A stretch of DNA of 64,000 bases from Isosphaera pallida ATCC 43644. GTDB taxonomy: Bacteria; Planctomycetota; Planctomycetia; Isosphaerales; Isosphaeraceae. The notes below the pieces were generated by a model. That model saw only the letters and a list, made by a program, of their open reading frames with translations. It was not told where the DNA came from and did not search any database. The translations under genes were made by a program, and so were the position numbers. The DNA is taken from assembly GCF_000186345.1 (NCBI RefSeq), contig NC_014962.1:1488001-1552000 (forward strand), given 5' to 3'. Positions within the stretch are counted from its first letter, which is position 1; each line of letters opens with the position of its first letter. Shown in pieces: positions 10,697-19,745 of this stretch.

Positions 10697-11560
10697 ATGG
10701 GTCAAGACGAATCGCCCGGATCGAACCCAACCCAAGCCAACACCCAGGCCAACGGTAGGGCCAGGAGGCTTCTGTTGGAAGTCTGCGTCGAGACGGTGGA
10801 GGACGGCCTCACCGCGGCGCGTCATGGGGCTGACCGCCTGGAGCTTTGTTGCGGATTGGAGACTGGCGGCTTAACCCCCAGCGTCGGCCTTTTCCGCGAG
10901 ACGCGGGCGGCGGTCGGTCCTCAAATGCCGATCAACGTCCTGATCTGTCCCCGCGTAGGCGATTTCGTCTGGTCGCACGGCGTGGGGGCGGTCATGCGCC
11001 GTGATCTGGACACCCTGCTGGCCGAGGGAGCCGACGGCGCAGCGGTCAGCGCGCTTCGGCCTGATGGTTCAATCGACCGCGACCTCTCCGGAACGTTGGG
11101 ACGGATCATCGGTGTGGGGAGTCGAGCAGTCTTCCATCGCGCCTTTGACCATGTCGAGGAGAAGCCGGGGGAATTCGACCAATCGCTTGAAGATCTCGTT
11201 GATCTTGGATTGAGTCGGGTGTTGACCACGGGCCAACGGGCTGTGGCGGCGTGGGGGGTGGCGAATCTGGCGCGTTGGGTGGTTCAAGCGCGGGGCCGGA
11301 TCGAAATTGGGGCCGCTGGGGGGATCGGCCCTGCGAATCTGGCCGGGATTGTGCGACAATCCGGTTGTTGTCGAGTCCACGCCTCGCGGCGGGCACGGTC
11401 GGAACCGCCGTTGCTGGTTCGGGCCGCCCGGGTCGCGCGGGTTCCGCTAGCCGTGGGGGAGGCCCAATCTCTCTCGTCGGGACCACGCGGGGTCCATCCC
11501 GGCGTGGTGGCACGATGTCGTGTGATGCTGGACGAGCGGGCCGGGGAGTTGAACGATTGA
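10697..11560 (+). CDS. cutC: CutC-family protein (copper homeostasis family TIM barrel)
   Basis: Family hallmarks run in order: LLLEVCVETVEDGLTAARHGADRLELC at the first strand, ETGGLTPSVGL, ICPRVGDFVWS, VFHRAFDH, and SRVLTTGQ near the C-terminal third. The length of about 287 residues is slightly above the usual 240-250 because of about 25 N-terminal residues without similarity. The real start could therefore lie downstream of 10697, for example at a non-ATG codon near LLLEVCVE. CutC was linked to copper tolerance in enterobacteria, but its biochemistry is still unsettled. The stop lies 84 bases before the ATG of the Hsp70-VWA gene, same strand. Confidence 0.88.
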   Translation: MGQDESPGSNPTQANTQANGRARRLLLEVCVETVEDGLTAARHGADRLELCCGLETGGLTPSVGLFRETRAAVGPQMPINVLICPRVGDFVWSHGVGAVMRRDLDTLLAEGADGAAVSALRPDGSIDRDLSGTLGRIIGVGSRAVFHRAFDHVEEKPGEFDQSLEDLVDLGLSRVLTTGQRAVAAWGVANLARWVVQARGRIEIGAAGGIGPANLAGIVRQSGCCRVHASRRARSEPPLLVRAARVARVPLAVGEAQSLSSGPRGVHPGVVARCRVMLDERAGELND

Positions 11561-11644
11561 ATCGAATCCGAGGCGCGGTTGCCCAGGGTTCGGGTCCAAG
11601 AGAAACCGGCGGGGGTCGTCGGTCGGGAAGGAGGAAGCGCAACG

Positions 11645-13711
11645 ATGGGCGCGTTCGTGGGGATCGACCTGGGGACGACCAACTCGCTGGTCGCCGCGCT
11701 GAACGCCTACGGGCGTCCCGAAGTCCTGCCCAACCCGGAAGGAGCACGGTTGACCCCCTCGGTCATCTCGTTCGCCGGGCCGACTCCGGTGGTCGGCCAG
11801 GAAGCCAAGGAACTTGCCAAGCTCGGTCAAGAGGAAATCGCCTCGTTCTTCAAACCTTTCATGGGCAATCCCCAGTTTCGCTTGACGTTCCACGGCAAAT
11901 GTTACGACGCGACCGACCTGTCAGCCTTGATCCTACGCAAACTCAAGGAGGACGCCGAGGCGTTTTTAGGGGAGACGGTTGATCGCGCTGTCATCACCGT
12001 GCCGGCCTATTTCGCTGAACCCCAACGCGCTGCCACCCTGGCCGCTGGCCGCGCCGCGGGTCTGGAGGTCCTCAGAATCATCAACGAACCGACCGCCGCC
12101 GCGTTGGCGTATGGACTTCAAAAGACGCAGGCAGATGAGACGGTGTTGATTTACGACCTAGGCGGCGGTACCTTCGACGTGACCGTGGCCCGAATCACCC
12201 CGCGCGAGATCGCGGTGCTTTCCACCGCTGGCGACCATGACCTGGGCGGTAAGAATTGGGACGACCGCATCGCCAACCACCTTTGCGAGAAGTTCGCGGC
12301 CGACACCGGCATCGACCCGTTGGACGATCCGCTCATGCTCAATGAGGTGCTGGTCCGCGCTGAACAGGCCAAATGGGCCCTCTCCGAACGCAACGCCACC
12401 CGAGTCACCCTCCAAATCGGCAGTCAACGCAGAACCTACGAGTTGACCCGCCAAGAGTTCGAGGAGTTGACCTTCCCCCTCATGGAGCGAACCCGCAGGC
12501 TCACCGAGGAGGCGCTGGAGCAGGCTGGTTTGGACTGGAAACGTCTGGGAGGCGTACTGCTCGTGGGCGGCTCGACCCGGATGCCGATGGTGCGGGGCTA
12601 CGTCTCGGATATGTGCGGCAAACCGCCCCGCATGGGTGTCAATGTTGATGAGGCCGTGGCGCTGGGGGCAGCCATCCAGGCAGCGCTGGAAACCGGCACG
12701 CACGCGGAGGACGCTATGCCCCGGTTCACCCTGAGCGGAGCGCGGGTGATCCGGGACGTGATGTCGCACAGTTTGGGAACCGTGGCGGTCTCCGCCGACG
12801 GCACGCGGTACGTCAACGACGTGGTGGTGCCCCGCAACCAGCCTATTCCCGCGGCCAACACCCGCAGCTATCTCCACGCGACCCACGAAGGCCGAAACAC
12901 CCGTCTCGAAGTTTACCTCACCCAGGGTGAAAGCGAACGGCCGTTGGATTGTCAAATTCTGGGTAAGTACGTCTTCAATGGTATCCAACCGACCCAGGCC
13001 GAAGTCATGGTCGATGTCTCGATCTCCTACGACGAGAACGGCATGGTCCAGGTCGAAGCCCGGCAACGCGACTGCGACACGCCTCTGGCCATGACAATCG
13101 AGCCGGTGCCGGAGGACCTCTCTTGGCTGGACCGTCCGCCCATCGACGTGACCGAGCGTCACCAAGTCGAACCCCTGGCGATTCTCTTGTTGATCGACGT
13201 CTCCAGCAGCATGGCTGGCCCCCCCTTAGACGAGGCCCGGGAGGCCGCCCGCTCGTTTCTCGATCAATGCGACTTTACCACGACTCGCGTGGGTCTGATC
13301 TCCTACTCCGATCAAGTCGTGTTGCAAACCGACCTCACCGACAACGTGCGCAAGGTCGAGGCCGGCTTGGCCCGCCTGGAGGCCGACGGTACCACCAACC
13401 TCGCCGGGGCGCTGGAATTGGGACGGCGCAAACTAGCAACAGTGCCTACCGGCCATGTCAAATATCTCGTGGTGTTGACCGACGGCTATCCCGACGATCC
13501 CGACAACGCGCTCCTGGAGGCTGCCCACGCCAAGGGATCGGGGATCGAGATCGTGGCGATCGGCACCGGTGAGGCCGACCAAGCCTACCTCGACCGGATC
13601 GCCAGCACCCAGGCTGGTTCAATCTTCGCCCGCAAGGGAGAGTTGGTTCGCGCCTTTGGGCACATCGCCCGCGTGATCGCCGAGGGCGGTCGCTCGCTTC
13701 GCAAGCTCTGA
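11645..13711 (+). CDS. Hsp70 (DnaK-like) chaperone fused to a C-terminal von Willebrand factor A domain
   Basis: ATG 11645 follows a strong AGGAGG, giving 688 residues. Residues 1-375 are an actin/Hsp70 ATPase: GIDLGTTNS at the phosphate-1 loop, INEPTAAALAYG, YDLGGGTFDVT, and LVGGSTRMP before the last helix. A DnaK-type beta substrate-binding part follows to about 500, without the usual helical lid. Residues 513-680 form a VWA domain with an intact MIDAS: DVSSS with Asp518, Ser520 and Ser522, then DGTTNLAGAL and VVLTDGYPDD. The fusion probably couples chaperone binding to a metal-dependent protein contact. DnaJ and GrpE are not adjacent, so this is a dedicated side chaperone, not the housekeeping DnaK. 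Confidence 0.92.
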   Translation: MGAFVGIDLGTTNSLVAALNAYGRPEVLPNPEGARLTPSVISFAGPTPVVGQEAKELAKLGQEEIASFFKPFMGNPQFRLTFHGKCYDATDLSALILRKLKEDAEAFLGETVDRAVITVPAYFAEPQRAATLAAGRAAGLEVLRIINEPTAAALAYGLQKTQADETVLIYDLGGGTFDVTVARITPREIAVLSTAGDHDLGGKNWDDRIANHLCEKFAADTGIDPLDDPLMLNEVLVRAEQAKWALSERNATRVTLQIGSQRRTYELTRQEFEELTFPLMERTRRLTEEALEQAGLDWKRLGGVLLVGGSTRMPMVRGYVSDMCGKPPRMGVNVDEAVALGAAIQAALETGTHAEDAMPRFTLSGARVIRDVMSHSLGTVAVSADGTRYVNDVVVPRNQPIPAANTRSYLHATHEGRNTRLEVYLTQGESERPLDCQILGKYVFNGIQPTQAEVMVDVSISYDENGMVQVEARQRDCDTPLAMTIEPVPEDLSWLDRPPIDVTERHQVEPLAILLLIDVSSSMAGPPLDEAREAARSFLDQCDFTTTRVGLISYSDQVVLQTDLTDNVRKVEAGLARLEADGTTNLAGALELGRRKLATVPTGHVKYLVVLTDGYPDDPDNALLEAAHAKGSGIEIVAIGTGEADQAYLDRIASTQAGSIFARKGELVRAFGHIARVIAEGGRSLRKL

Positions 13712-13743
13712 CTCGTTTTGGAAGTGAACTCCTGCCCTGTCGT

Positions 13744-14052
13744 TTGGACCGACGCCAGCGGGATGTTGTGATTCGCCGTTTGGCTTCCTCCCGCGCCTCC
13801 CGCTCACCCCTCTCTTGGTTCAAGGCATTCTTACTGATGATGGTCTTGGCAACGGCATGGTTCATGGGACGGGCGAGCGTGGCGATGCGCGCCTTCTCAA
13901 CTCCGTCGCTCTTGTCCTCGGAATGGCACCACTGCGAAAAAGGGCGTTATGGGTTTGGTCTGGACAGCGACGATCCCACGCTCTCGACCTGGCCCAACCT
14001 GTACGCGAAATGGTTCAAGAAGCAGGGATTCCTGGGACGGCACCACCCATGA
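13744..14052 (+). CDS. Small hypothetical membrane protein upstream of the SMR exporter
   Basis: A 102-residue frame from TTG 13744 (a later ATG is possible) ends in TGA that overlaps the ATG of the next gene as ATGA, a classic translational coupling. Codon third positions are G/C-rich like the neighbours. An Arg-rich N-terminus is followed by one transmembrane helix (WFKAFLLMMVLATAWFMG) and a polar tail rich in Trp, Lys and Gly. I recognise no family. The frame of the exporter also stays open upstream, which lowers confidence. Confidence 0.45.
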   Translation: MDRRQRDVVIRRLASSRASRSPLSWFKAFLLMMVLATAWFMGRASVAMRAFSTPSLLSSEWHHCEKGRYGFGLDSDDPTLSTWPNLYAKWFKKQGFLGRHHP

Positions 14053-14405
14053 GCCTCCTCAACCCCCATCTCCCCCTCACCACTGGCACCGCCTGGCTCA
14101 TCCTGATCTTGGCGGGTGGCTTTGAGGTCGGCTTCGCCGTCTGCCTGAAGCTCTCCGAGGGCTTCTCAAAACCACTGCCGACCCTGGGCTTCGCGGTCTT
14201 CGCGGCGCTGAGCTTTTACCTGCTGACCGTCGCTGCGCGGGTCTTACCAATCGGCACCGCCTATGCGGTCTGGACCGGAATTGGGGCGTTCGGCACGGCG
14301 GTGGTCGGCATCCTCTTGTTCAAGGACTCCGCCGCTCCCGCCCGGTTGGCGTTGCTAGTTCTGCTGATCGGTTCGGTGATCGGTCTGAAACTCGTCGGTG
14401 ATTAA
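14049..14405 (+). CDS. gdx: Small multidrug resistance family exporter, SugE/Gdx type
   Basis: The 118-residue protein has four membrane helices. It carries the SMR glutamate in the first helix (GGFEVGFAVCLKLSEGF) and the SugE/Gdx signature LPIGTAYAVWTGIGAFGTAVVG in the third, ending IGSVIGLKL. Members with this signature are guanidinium exporters rather than broad drug pumps; that assignment comes from family knowledge. No guanidine riboswitch could be recognised in the 330 bases upstream. ATG 14049 overlaps the stop of the preceding small frame. Confidence 0.88.
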   Translation: MSLLNPHLPLTTGTAWLILILAGGFEVGFAVCLKLSEGFSKPLPTLGFAVFAALSFYLLTVAARVLPIGTAYAVWTGIGAFGTAVVGILLFKDSAAPARLALLVLLIGSVIGLKLVGD

Positions 14406-14452
14406 GCAATCAAAGATCTCTGATTTGAAAACCGGATCGGAGTTGACGACGC

Positions 14453-14935
14453 ATGGAACCTTCGTCTTCATCCCACCCGCGGAGCGAAGCGTCTTCTCGA
14501 GGTGGTTCGGAGCCGGACTGGGAGGAGCGTCTCGTCGCCGAAGCGCGACGCGCATCGGAACGGGCCTACTGTCCGTACAGTCAGTTCGCGGTCGGGGCGG
14601 CGGTGCTAACGGAGGCAGGTGCCATCTATACCGGTTGCAACGTTGAGAACGCTTCGTATGGTCTAACCATTTGCGCGGAACGGGCGGCGCTGGCCCGGAC
14701 GGTGGTTGAGCATCAAGGACCCGATGCGCTTCCCAAGATTGTGGCCGTCGCGGTCTACACGCCGACCGATCAACCCACGCCGCCCTGTGGCGCGTGCCGT
14801 CAGGTGATCTTCGAGTTCGGTTCCCAGGTGCGAATCCTTGCCGTCTGTCGAGGACCCCAACGGATCCGAACTACCATCGACCAGTTACTCCCCGGCGCGT
14901 TTGGACCCAACACCCTGCGCGACAACCAGAGTTGA
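14453..14935 (+). CDS. cdd: Cytidine deaminase
   Basis: It deaminates cytidine and deoxycytidine in pyrimidine salvage. The zinc and active-site motifs are complete: YCPYSQFAVGAA, then CNVENASYGLTICAERAA with the His-replacing Cys and catalytic Glu, and PPCGACRQV with the two other zinc cysteines. Length is 160 residues; about 22 Ser-rich residues precede the conserved domain, so a later start is conceivable. It is a tetrameric-type (short) enzyme. It lies 47 bases after the SMR gene on the same strand. Confidence 0.95.
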   Translation: MEPSSSSHPRSEASSRGGSEPDWEERLVAEARRASERAYCPYSQFAVGAAVLTEAGAIYTGCNVENASYGLTICAERAALARTVVEHQGPDALPKIVAVAVYTPTDQPTPPCGACRQVIFEFGSQVRILAVCRGPQRIRTTIDQLLPGAFGPNTLRDNQS

Positions 14936-15204
14936 CTTGACGCGCAACCCATTTCCGATTGCAATCCGCCATTCCCTCCTCATGAGAATCGGTGTCTCCT
15001 ATCCCAAATCAAATCCTGTCGATCCTCTTCGGTTTTTGGAACGGCAGGGGCGAGATGATTGGGGGGGTTGGTCCCATGAGGATGAATTCTCGATGATTGG
15101 ACACGGCAATCGGCCATAAGTGGGTTGTGTTGGTGAGGAGTCGGAGCTCGTTACGAGTTGACAACTCCCGCTCATCTCGTCGTCACCAATGGAGCGCTGG
15201 TCCT

Positions 15205-16902
15205 ATGAATGTCATCCTCGCCTCGAATCGGCCAACGGTCTCGACTGGGTCGATTTCCACGGATCCGTTGGTCGCGCTGCCGGATTTTCCTGCGAGCTGG
15301 AATTCGCTTGGCGGGGCGCTGTGGAGCGTGTCGAAACGAGCCGCTACGCGGGTGGCGATGTGGGACAGCACGGGAGCTTCGCTCACGTATTCGGAACTGT
15401 TGGTTCGGGCTTGCGTTCTATGGCGAGCGCTATCGCGTCGTCTCACCGCCGCGGAGAATGTCGGGATATTGATGCCTCCGTTGGTGCCCTCGGCTGTGGC
15501 GAACTTGGCGTTGAACCTGGGCGGTCGGGTACCGGTCAACCTGAACTACACCGCCGGGGCCGAAGCGGTGAACTCGGCGATCCGTCAGGCGGGCATCACC
15601 CACGTGGTCACCGCCCGCAAAGCGACCGACCGGCTTGGATTCGTACCCGATGCCGAACCCATTTGGTTGGAGGATCTTCCCGCGACCATCACCACGATCG
15701 ACAAGGCGTGGGGATTCTTCGTCTCCAAGCTAGGCGCGGGTTTGGCGTCGTGGTTCTTGCCTGGCCTTCGCGGCAACCGGCTCGATCGGTTGGCCACGAT
15801 CATCTTCACCTCGGGCTCGACCGGCGACCCCAAGGGGGTTATGCTCTCACATCGCAACATCCTCTCCAACGTAATGGCGGTAGGGTGTCATCTTGACTTC
15901 CACGATGACGACAAGCTGCTGGGGGTCTTGCCGTTCTTCCACTCGATGGGCACGACGATCTGCCTTTGGATGGCCCTGGTGCTGGGGATTCCGGTCGTAT
16001 TCCACTCCGACCCCCGCGACGCCCGCGTCATCGGCGACCTGATCGAACGCCACGAGCTGACGATTTTGCTCGGCACCCCGACGTTTATGCGGATGTACTT
16101 GACCCGTTGCAAGCCGCCACAGTTAAAATCCTTGCGCTATCTGATCCTTGGGGCCGAAAAGCTCAAGCCAGAACTTGAGCGCGACATTCGGGAAAAACTC
16201 GGAATTACCCCGTTGGAGGGGTACGGCTGCACCGAGTTGTCGCCGGTGGTGTCGGTCAATACACCTTTCGAGGTGACCGCGCCGGATGGCCGAACGATTC
16301 CAGGCAACCGAGTGGGTACCGTGGGGCGTCCAATTCCCGGCACTGCCGTGAGGACAATTCACCCGGAAACGGGCGAGCCGTTGCCGCCGGGGACTGAAGG
16401 TCTGGTGTTGGTCAAAGGGCCACAGGTGATGATGGGGTATCTCAACAAGCCCGAGGAAACCGCCGCGGTCCTCAAAGAGGGTTGGTACAACACCGGCGAC
16501 CTTGGCTTGCTCGACGCCGACGGCTTCCTCAAGATCAACGACCGTCTCAGCCGATTTTCCAAAATTGCTGGTGAAATGGTGCCGCACGTCAAGGTCGAGT
16601 CCGCGATCATGGCGGTCACCGGACGCAACGAGCAGCAGGTGGCGGTCACGGGGGTCCTCGACCACAAGCGAGGCGAGAAACTCGTGGTGTTGTACGTGCC
16701 CGCCAGCGACGACGCCGAGCATCCCGTGCCGCCTTTGGAACCCGAGGTGGTGGTCAAGGCGATCCGCGAGGCGGGCCTGCCCAACCTTTGGGTTCCTGAC
16801 CCAGCCGACTTCTTCGAGATCGACCACCTGCCCACTTTGGGCAGCGGCAAGATCGACCTCAAAGCGCTCAAGCAAATCGCCCGCTCCAAAGCGGGCATCT
16901 AA
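15205..16902 (+). CDS. AMP-binding long-chain acyl-ACP/acyl-CoA synthetase
   Basis: The 565-residue adenylate-forming enzyme has P-loop TIIFTSGSTGDPKGVMLSH, GYGCTELSPVVSVN as the aromatic/acyl pocket motif, WYNTGDLGLLDADGFLKI, and a C-terminal lysine motif LPTLGSGKIDLKAL. The pattern (FFHSMGTTICLWMAL, ILGAEKLKPEL) resembles the synthetase half of Aas, the acyl-ACP synthetase/lysophospholipid acyltransferase. Here the acyltransferase half is absent, but a DUF374 acyltransferase lies about 5 kb upstream. It probably activates free fatty acids for lipid recycling. ATG 15205 has GGAG 11-14 bases upstream. Confidence 0.88.
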   Translation: MNVILASNRPTVSTGSISTDPLVALPDFPASWNSLGGALWSVSKRAATRVAMWDSTGASLTYSELLVRACVLWRALSRRLTAAENVGILMPPLVPSAVANLALNLGGRVPVNLNYTAGAEAVNSAIRQAGITHVVTARKATDRLGFVPDAEPIWLEDLPATITTIDKAWGFFVSKLGAGLASWFLPGLRGNRLDRLATIIFTSGSTGDPKGVMLSHRNILSNVMAVGCHLDFHDDDKLLGVLPFFHSMGTTICLWMALVLGIPVVFHSDPRDARVIGDLIERHELTILLGTPTFMRMYLTRCKPPQLKSLRYLILGAEKLKPELERDIREKLGITPLEGYGCTELSPVVSVNTPFEVTAPDGRTIPGNRVGTVGRPIPGTAVRTIHPETGEPLPPGTEGLVLVKGPQVMMGYLNKPEETAAVLKEGWYNTGDLGLLDADGFLKINDRLSRFSKIAGEMVPHVKVESAIMAVTGRNEQQVAVTGVLDHKRGEKLVVLYVPASDDAEHPVPPLEPEVVVKAIREAGLPNLWVPDPADFFEIDHLPTLGSGKIDLKALKQIARSKAGI

Positions 16903-16922
16903 AACCCAACACAGAACGCTCG

Positions 16923-16965
16923 CCCGATCCGTAGCGAGTCCGATAGGATTGGAGGTCGGATCGGG
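16923..16965. terminator. Inverted repeat between convergent synthetase and cupin genes
   Basis: Nine-base arms cccgatccg (16923-16931) and cggatcggg (16957-16965) enclose a 25-base loop in the 78-bp convergent gap. No T-run follows on either strand. It may serve as a bidirectional transcription end or barrier. Confidence 0.45.
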
Positions 16966-16980
16966 TGGGATTGGATTGGA

Positions 16981-17355
16981 TCAGGCGAGATAATCCTCGC
17001 GCGGTGGCGTAAATACGTCCACAGCCACGGCGGGGCCGCCGATGGCGCGGACGCGATGAGGTGTTCCGCCGGGGATCAACCATTGGTCGCCGGGCTTGAG
17101 CAGCCGGGTTTCGTTGCCGATGGTGAACTCCAGTTGGCCCGAGACCAAGTAGCCACCCTGTTCGTGGGGGTGGCTATGGGTCGGCACGACGGCGTCGGCC
17201 TCAAAGGTGACGACCGACAGCATCAGGCGTTCCCCGGCGTTAATCGTCAGTTCGACGCCGGGAAACAACGGGCGCTTGAGTCCCGAGCCAGCGGTGATGA
17301 ACATCGGGCGGGTTGGCGAATCTGGTGAGGCTCGGAGTTCAGGATCTCGCTTCAT
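16981..17355 (-). CDS. Single-domain cupin protein
   Basis: The 124-residue beta-barrel protein has the two cupin motifs: VVPTHSHPHEQGGYLVSGQLEF (three His and Glu metal ligands) and PGDQWLIPGGTPHRVRAI. The function cannot be told from sequence; such cupins act as metal-binding sensors, isomerases or dioxygenases. ATG 17355 lies only five bases after the stop of the upstream cytochrome gene, so both are likely one transcript with the cupin second. Confidence 0.85.
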   Translation of the reverse strand: MKRDPELRASPDSPTRPMFITAGSGLKRPLFPGVELTINAGERLMLSVVTFEADAVVPTHSHPHEQGGYLVSGQLEFTIGNETRLLKPGDQWLIPGGTPHRVRAIGGPAVAVDVFTPPREDYLA

Positions 17356-17360
17356 GAGTG

Positions 17361-18785
17361 TCAGCGGCCTCCGACCAAACCGCGATAGGCCGTGCCCACC
17401 CACTGACCCCACATCCCAATAAATTGCTCGCGGGACTTGGTGTAATAGATACGCTCGAGCGCCTCATCCAACTTGTTGCCGCCGTCGGCGATGAGAACCT
17501 GAGCGAAGAGCGGAAAACGCGGGCGGGTCGGTGGCGCGGTGGACAGCCATTCGACCAAGGAAAAGCCCATCGCGCGGAGATCCTGGGGATCACCCTGATC
17601 GCCGAGGGTTTCGTTCGCTTTGGTGGCCCAACCGATGCGAAGCTGGTTGAAGGCGTCGCGTCGAAGCGTGTTGTAATAGGGGCTGGCCGGTTCGACCCGC
17701 TGCGCGAACGAGCACCCCAAACCCATCGCCAGGAAGCGGGGCGACTTGCCCACTTTGCCGACAAGACCTTCGACGAGATCCTGCGTGGCCAGGCCGACTA
17801 GGGTGCGCTCTGGTCCAGCAGGGGAGTCGGCAGCGCGGTTTCGGGTCGAGCCACGTTTCTTCTTGGCGGCCAAGGCGTCCCGATCCGAGTCGGGTTCGTC
17901 GCTGCCTTTGAGCGGATCGACCACCGCCACATAGGAGCTGGCAGCCGTGAACTTGTGGACGGAAGCGCTAGTTCGTTCCAGGCGGCGGTTCTGGTCGGAC
18001 TGAACAAACTCGGAGAAGGGCGTCTTTTCGGTGAAGACCAACACCACCACTTTGTCCTGGGCTTCGATCAAGGGGGCACCCACGGGGCGTCCGAGGAACC
18101 GGGTCAGTTCGACCAAGACCTTTTCCATCTCTTTGGTCAAGTGCTGAAGGCGGGCTTGAGGCAGGGGGCCCACCGCGACGAAGTGGGTCGAGACTGCGGT
18201 CTGAGGCGCGTCCTTGAGGCCGGACTTACGGTAAAGTTCCAGCGCACGTGTGAGGAAAACCTTGTCGCGCTCCTCAGCGGAAAGTTTGCCGAGGGCTTCC
18301 CGCTCCAACGACTCGGCGGACGCGGCGAACTTCTGAATCTCCTCCCGTGGCGAGCGGCCTTCGTCAAGCAGAGCTCCGGCGTTGATCCAACGTTCGATCC
18401 GTTCAATGGCTTGGGGGCCCAGATTGTTTTGCCCACCCGGAGGCATTTTGGCGAAGCCATTTTCACCCTTGATGTGGTGGACCATGAGGCTTTCGGCCGC
18501 GTTGCGCGGGGTCACCGGCGACCCGGCGTTGCCCCCTTTGAGGAACGACTCGAAGGTGGTCATGTCGAACCCGTGGGTTCGATAGGTGGTCGAGCGGGGA
18601 TTATGACAGCGTTGACAGACGTTCACCAGAATTGGAGCAACATCCCGGGCGAAAGAGGGTTGTTGGACCATCGCGCGGGTCGAGTCCTCCGGAGTCGGTT
18701 CATCCTGGGCGCGGGCCGAGATGGCGGTTCCGACCATCATCAAGGTCAGGGCCAAACCGGGCAAGACGCGAACCAAACTACGCAT
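17361..18785 (-). CDS. Secreted planctomycete-type cytochrome c domain protein
   Basis: The 474-residue protein from ATG 18785 starts with a Sec signal peptide (hydrophobic stretch around LPGLALTLMMVGTAISARA). It then has FARDVAPILVNVCQRCHN, whose CxxCH binds heme c, and FAKMPPGG with the distal Met, followed by IERIERWINAGA. This is the short cytochrome module common in planctomycetes. The remaining 300 residues, with a charged KKKRGS patch, resemble no family I can name; VVLVFTEKTPFSEFVQ suggests a possible peptidase-like or peptide-binding fold, unproven. It probably acts in the periplasm, in one operon with the cupin. Confidence 0.82.
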   Translation of the reverse strand: MRSLVRVLPGLALTLMMVGTAISARAQDEPTPEDSTRAMVQQPSFARDVAPILVNVCQRCHNPRSTTYRTHGFDMTTFESFLKGGNAGSPVTPRNAAESLMVHHIKGENGFAKMPPGGQNNLGPQAIERIERWINAGALLDEGRSPREEIQKFAASAESLEREALGKLSAEERDKVFLTRALELYRKSGLKDAPQTAVSTHFVAVGPLPQARLQHLTKEMEKVLVELTRFLGRPVGAPLIEAQDKVVVLVFTEKTPFSEFVQSDQNRRLERTSASVHKFTAASSYVAVVDPLKGSDEPDSDRDALAAKKKRGSTRNRAADSPAGPERTLVGLATQDLVEGLVGKVGKSPRFLAMGLGCSFAQRVEPASPYYNTLRRDAFNQLRIGWATKANETLGDQGDPQDLRAMGFSLVEWLSTAPPTRPRFPLFAQVLIADGGNKLDEALERIYYTKSREQFIGMWGQWVGTAYRGLVGGR

Positions 18786-19330
18786 GGGAGAACCTCGCTG
18801 GGAGAGAGGGAGGAGGGAAACCCCGCGCCGGAACCCACCCTTCCCGGGAACTCGGGCGGAACCATCCGTTGAATCCATCCATTGTGGCATCGCGACGGCG
18901 GTTGGACAAGAGATCGTCGTGGCGTGGTTGCGCGAAACCCGGAGTCCGCCAACAAGCGACGATGAATCAATCCGCCGTACCGGATCTGCTCTCCAAACCG
19001 GCCATTGGCGAAACGACCGCTTCAGGCTACAATTGAACGGCTGAAGTCTCTTTGCGCTCCCGCCCCGCTTATCCCGCCGACCCTCAACGCGGTCGCGGCT
19101 GGATTGGTTCCACCGCGAGTTCGCGGTCGAGTTTCCACGACGTTGTCGCAGGCTGACTTTAGGTCGCCTCCGGGTGATTGATCCCTCCTTGGTCAACCCC
19201 AGAGGCGGATCCACCCTCGACGAGGTTGTGGCGTGACCTCGCCGCTCGGCGTGAGCCGCGATTGGTTCGATTTCAGTTCCGTTTCACGATTCCTAACTAC
19301 CCTGGGTCGGATGAGAGGAGACCAAGTCCC
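18786..19330. other. 545-bp divergent gap between the cytochrome gene and infA
   Basis: No gene seen. A plausible infA promoter sits at 19005-19033, which would leave a 5' leader of about 290 bases. I could not recognise a riboswitch or leader peptide in that leader. Confidence 0.5.
19005..19033 (+). promoter_or_regulatory. Candidate promoter of infA
   Basis: TTGGCG (19005-19010), a 17-base spacer and TACAAT (19028-19033) match sigma-70-type boxes at 4/6 and 5/6 positions. Confidence 0.4.
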
Positions 19331-19549
19331 TTGGCTAAAGAAGACGCGATTCGTATCGAGGGCCGCATTATTGAGGCCCTACCCAACACGCAGTTTACCG
19401 TCGAGTTGCAGAACGGTCATAAGGTCCTGGCCCACATCGCCGGACGGATGCGGAAAAACTTCATCAAGATCGTGCCAGGTGACAAGGTCACCGTCGAAAT
19501 CACTCCCTACGATGTCACCAAAGGACGGATTGTTTATCGAGAACGTTGA
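19331..19549 (+). CDS. infA: Translation initiation factor IF-1, TTG start
   Basis: IF-1 binds the ribosomal A site during initiation. The 72-residue S1-like OB-fold is complete and of standard length: [59 protein letters not shown]. The family's usual N-terminus begins exactly at TTG 19331; no ATG lies near in frame, and GAGGAGA precedes it at good distance. It is not embedded in a ribosomal protein operon, unlike in many bacteria. Confidence 0.95.
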   Translation: MAKEDAIRIEGRIIEALPNTQFTVELQNGHKVLAHIAGRMRKNFIKIVPGDKVTVEITPYDVTKGRIVYRER

Positions 19550-19745
19550 TCAGATCACCACGATTCCAACGGCGTTTCACGTCACCTCACGTCACCCTAC
19601 TCGACACCAAGGTTCACCGCAAAACATTCGATCTCACTTGATAAACATGATGAGTTCCGACGCGCTTTGGTCCGTCGTGAACTCATTTCGTTCTCGTCGC
19701 GGTCGTGAGGGCCGGATCAACCGCTGCGTTCGGAAGCTAGACCAA

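Noticed and set aside
13712-14048. Guanidine riboswitch before the Gdx-type exporter
   Set aside because: ACGG tetramers are present, but no pair of matching hairpins or ykkC-like conserved core could be drawn.
19574-19589. Possible parS site (gtttcacgt half)
   Set aside because: Only one half matches the parS palindrome; the second half diverges, so ParB binding is unlikely.
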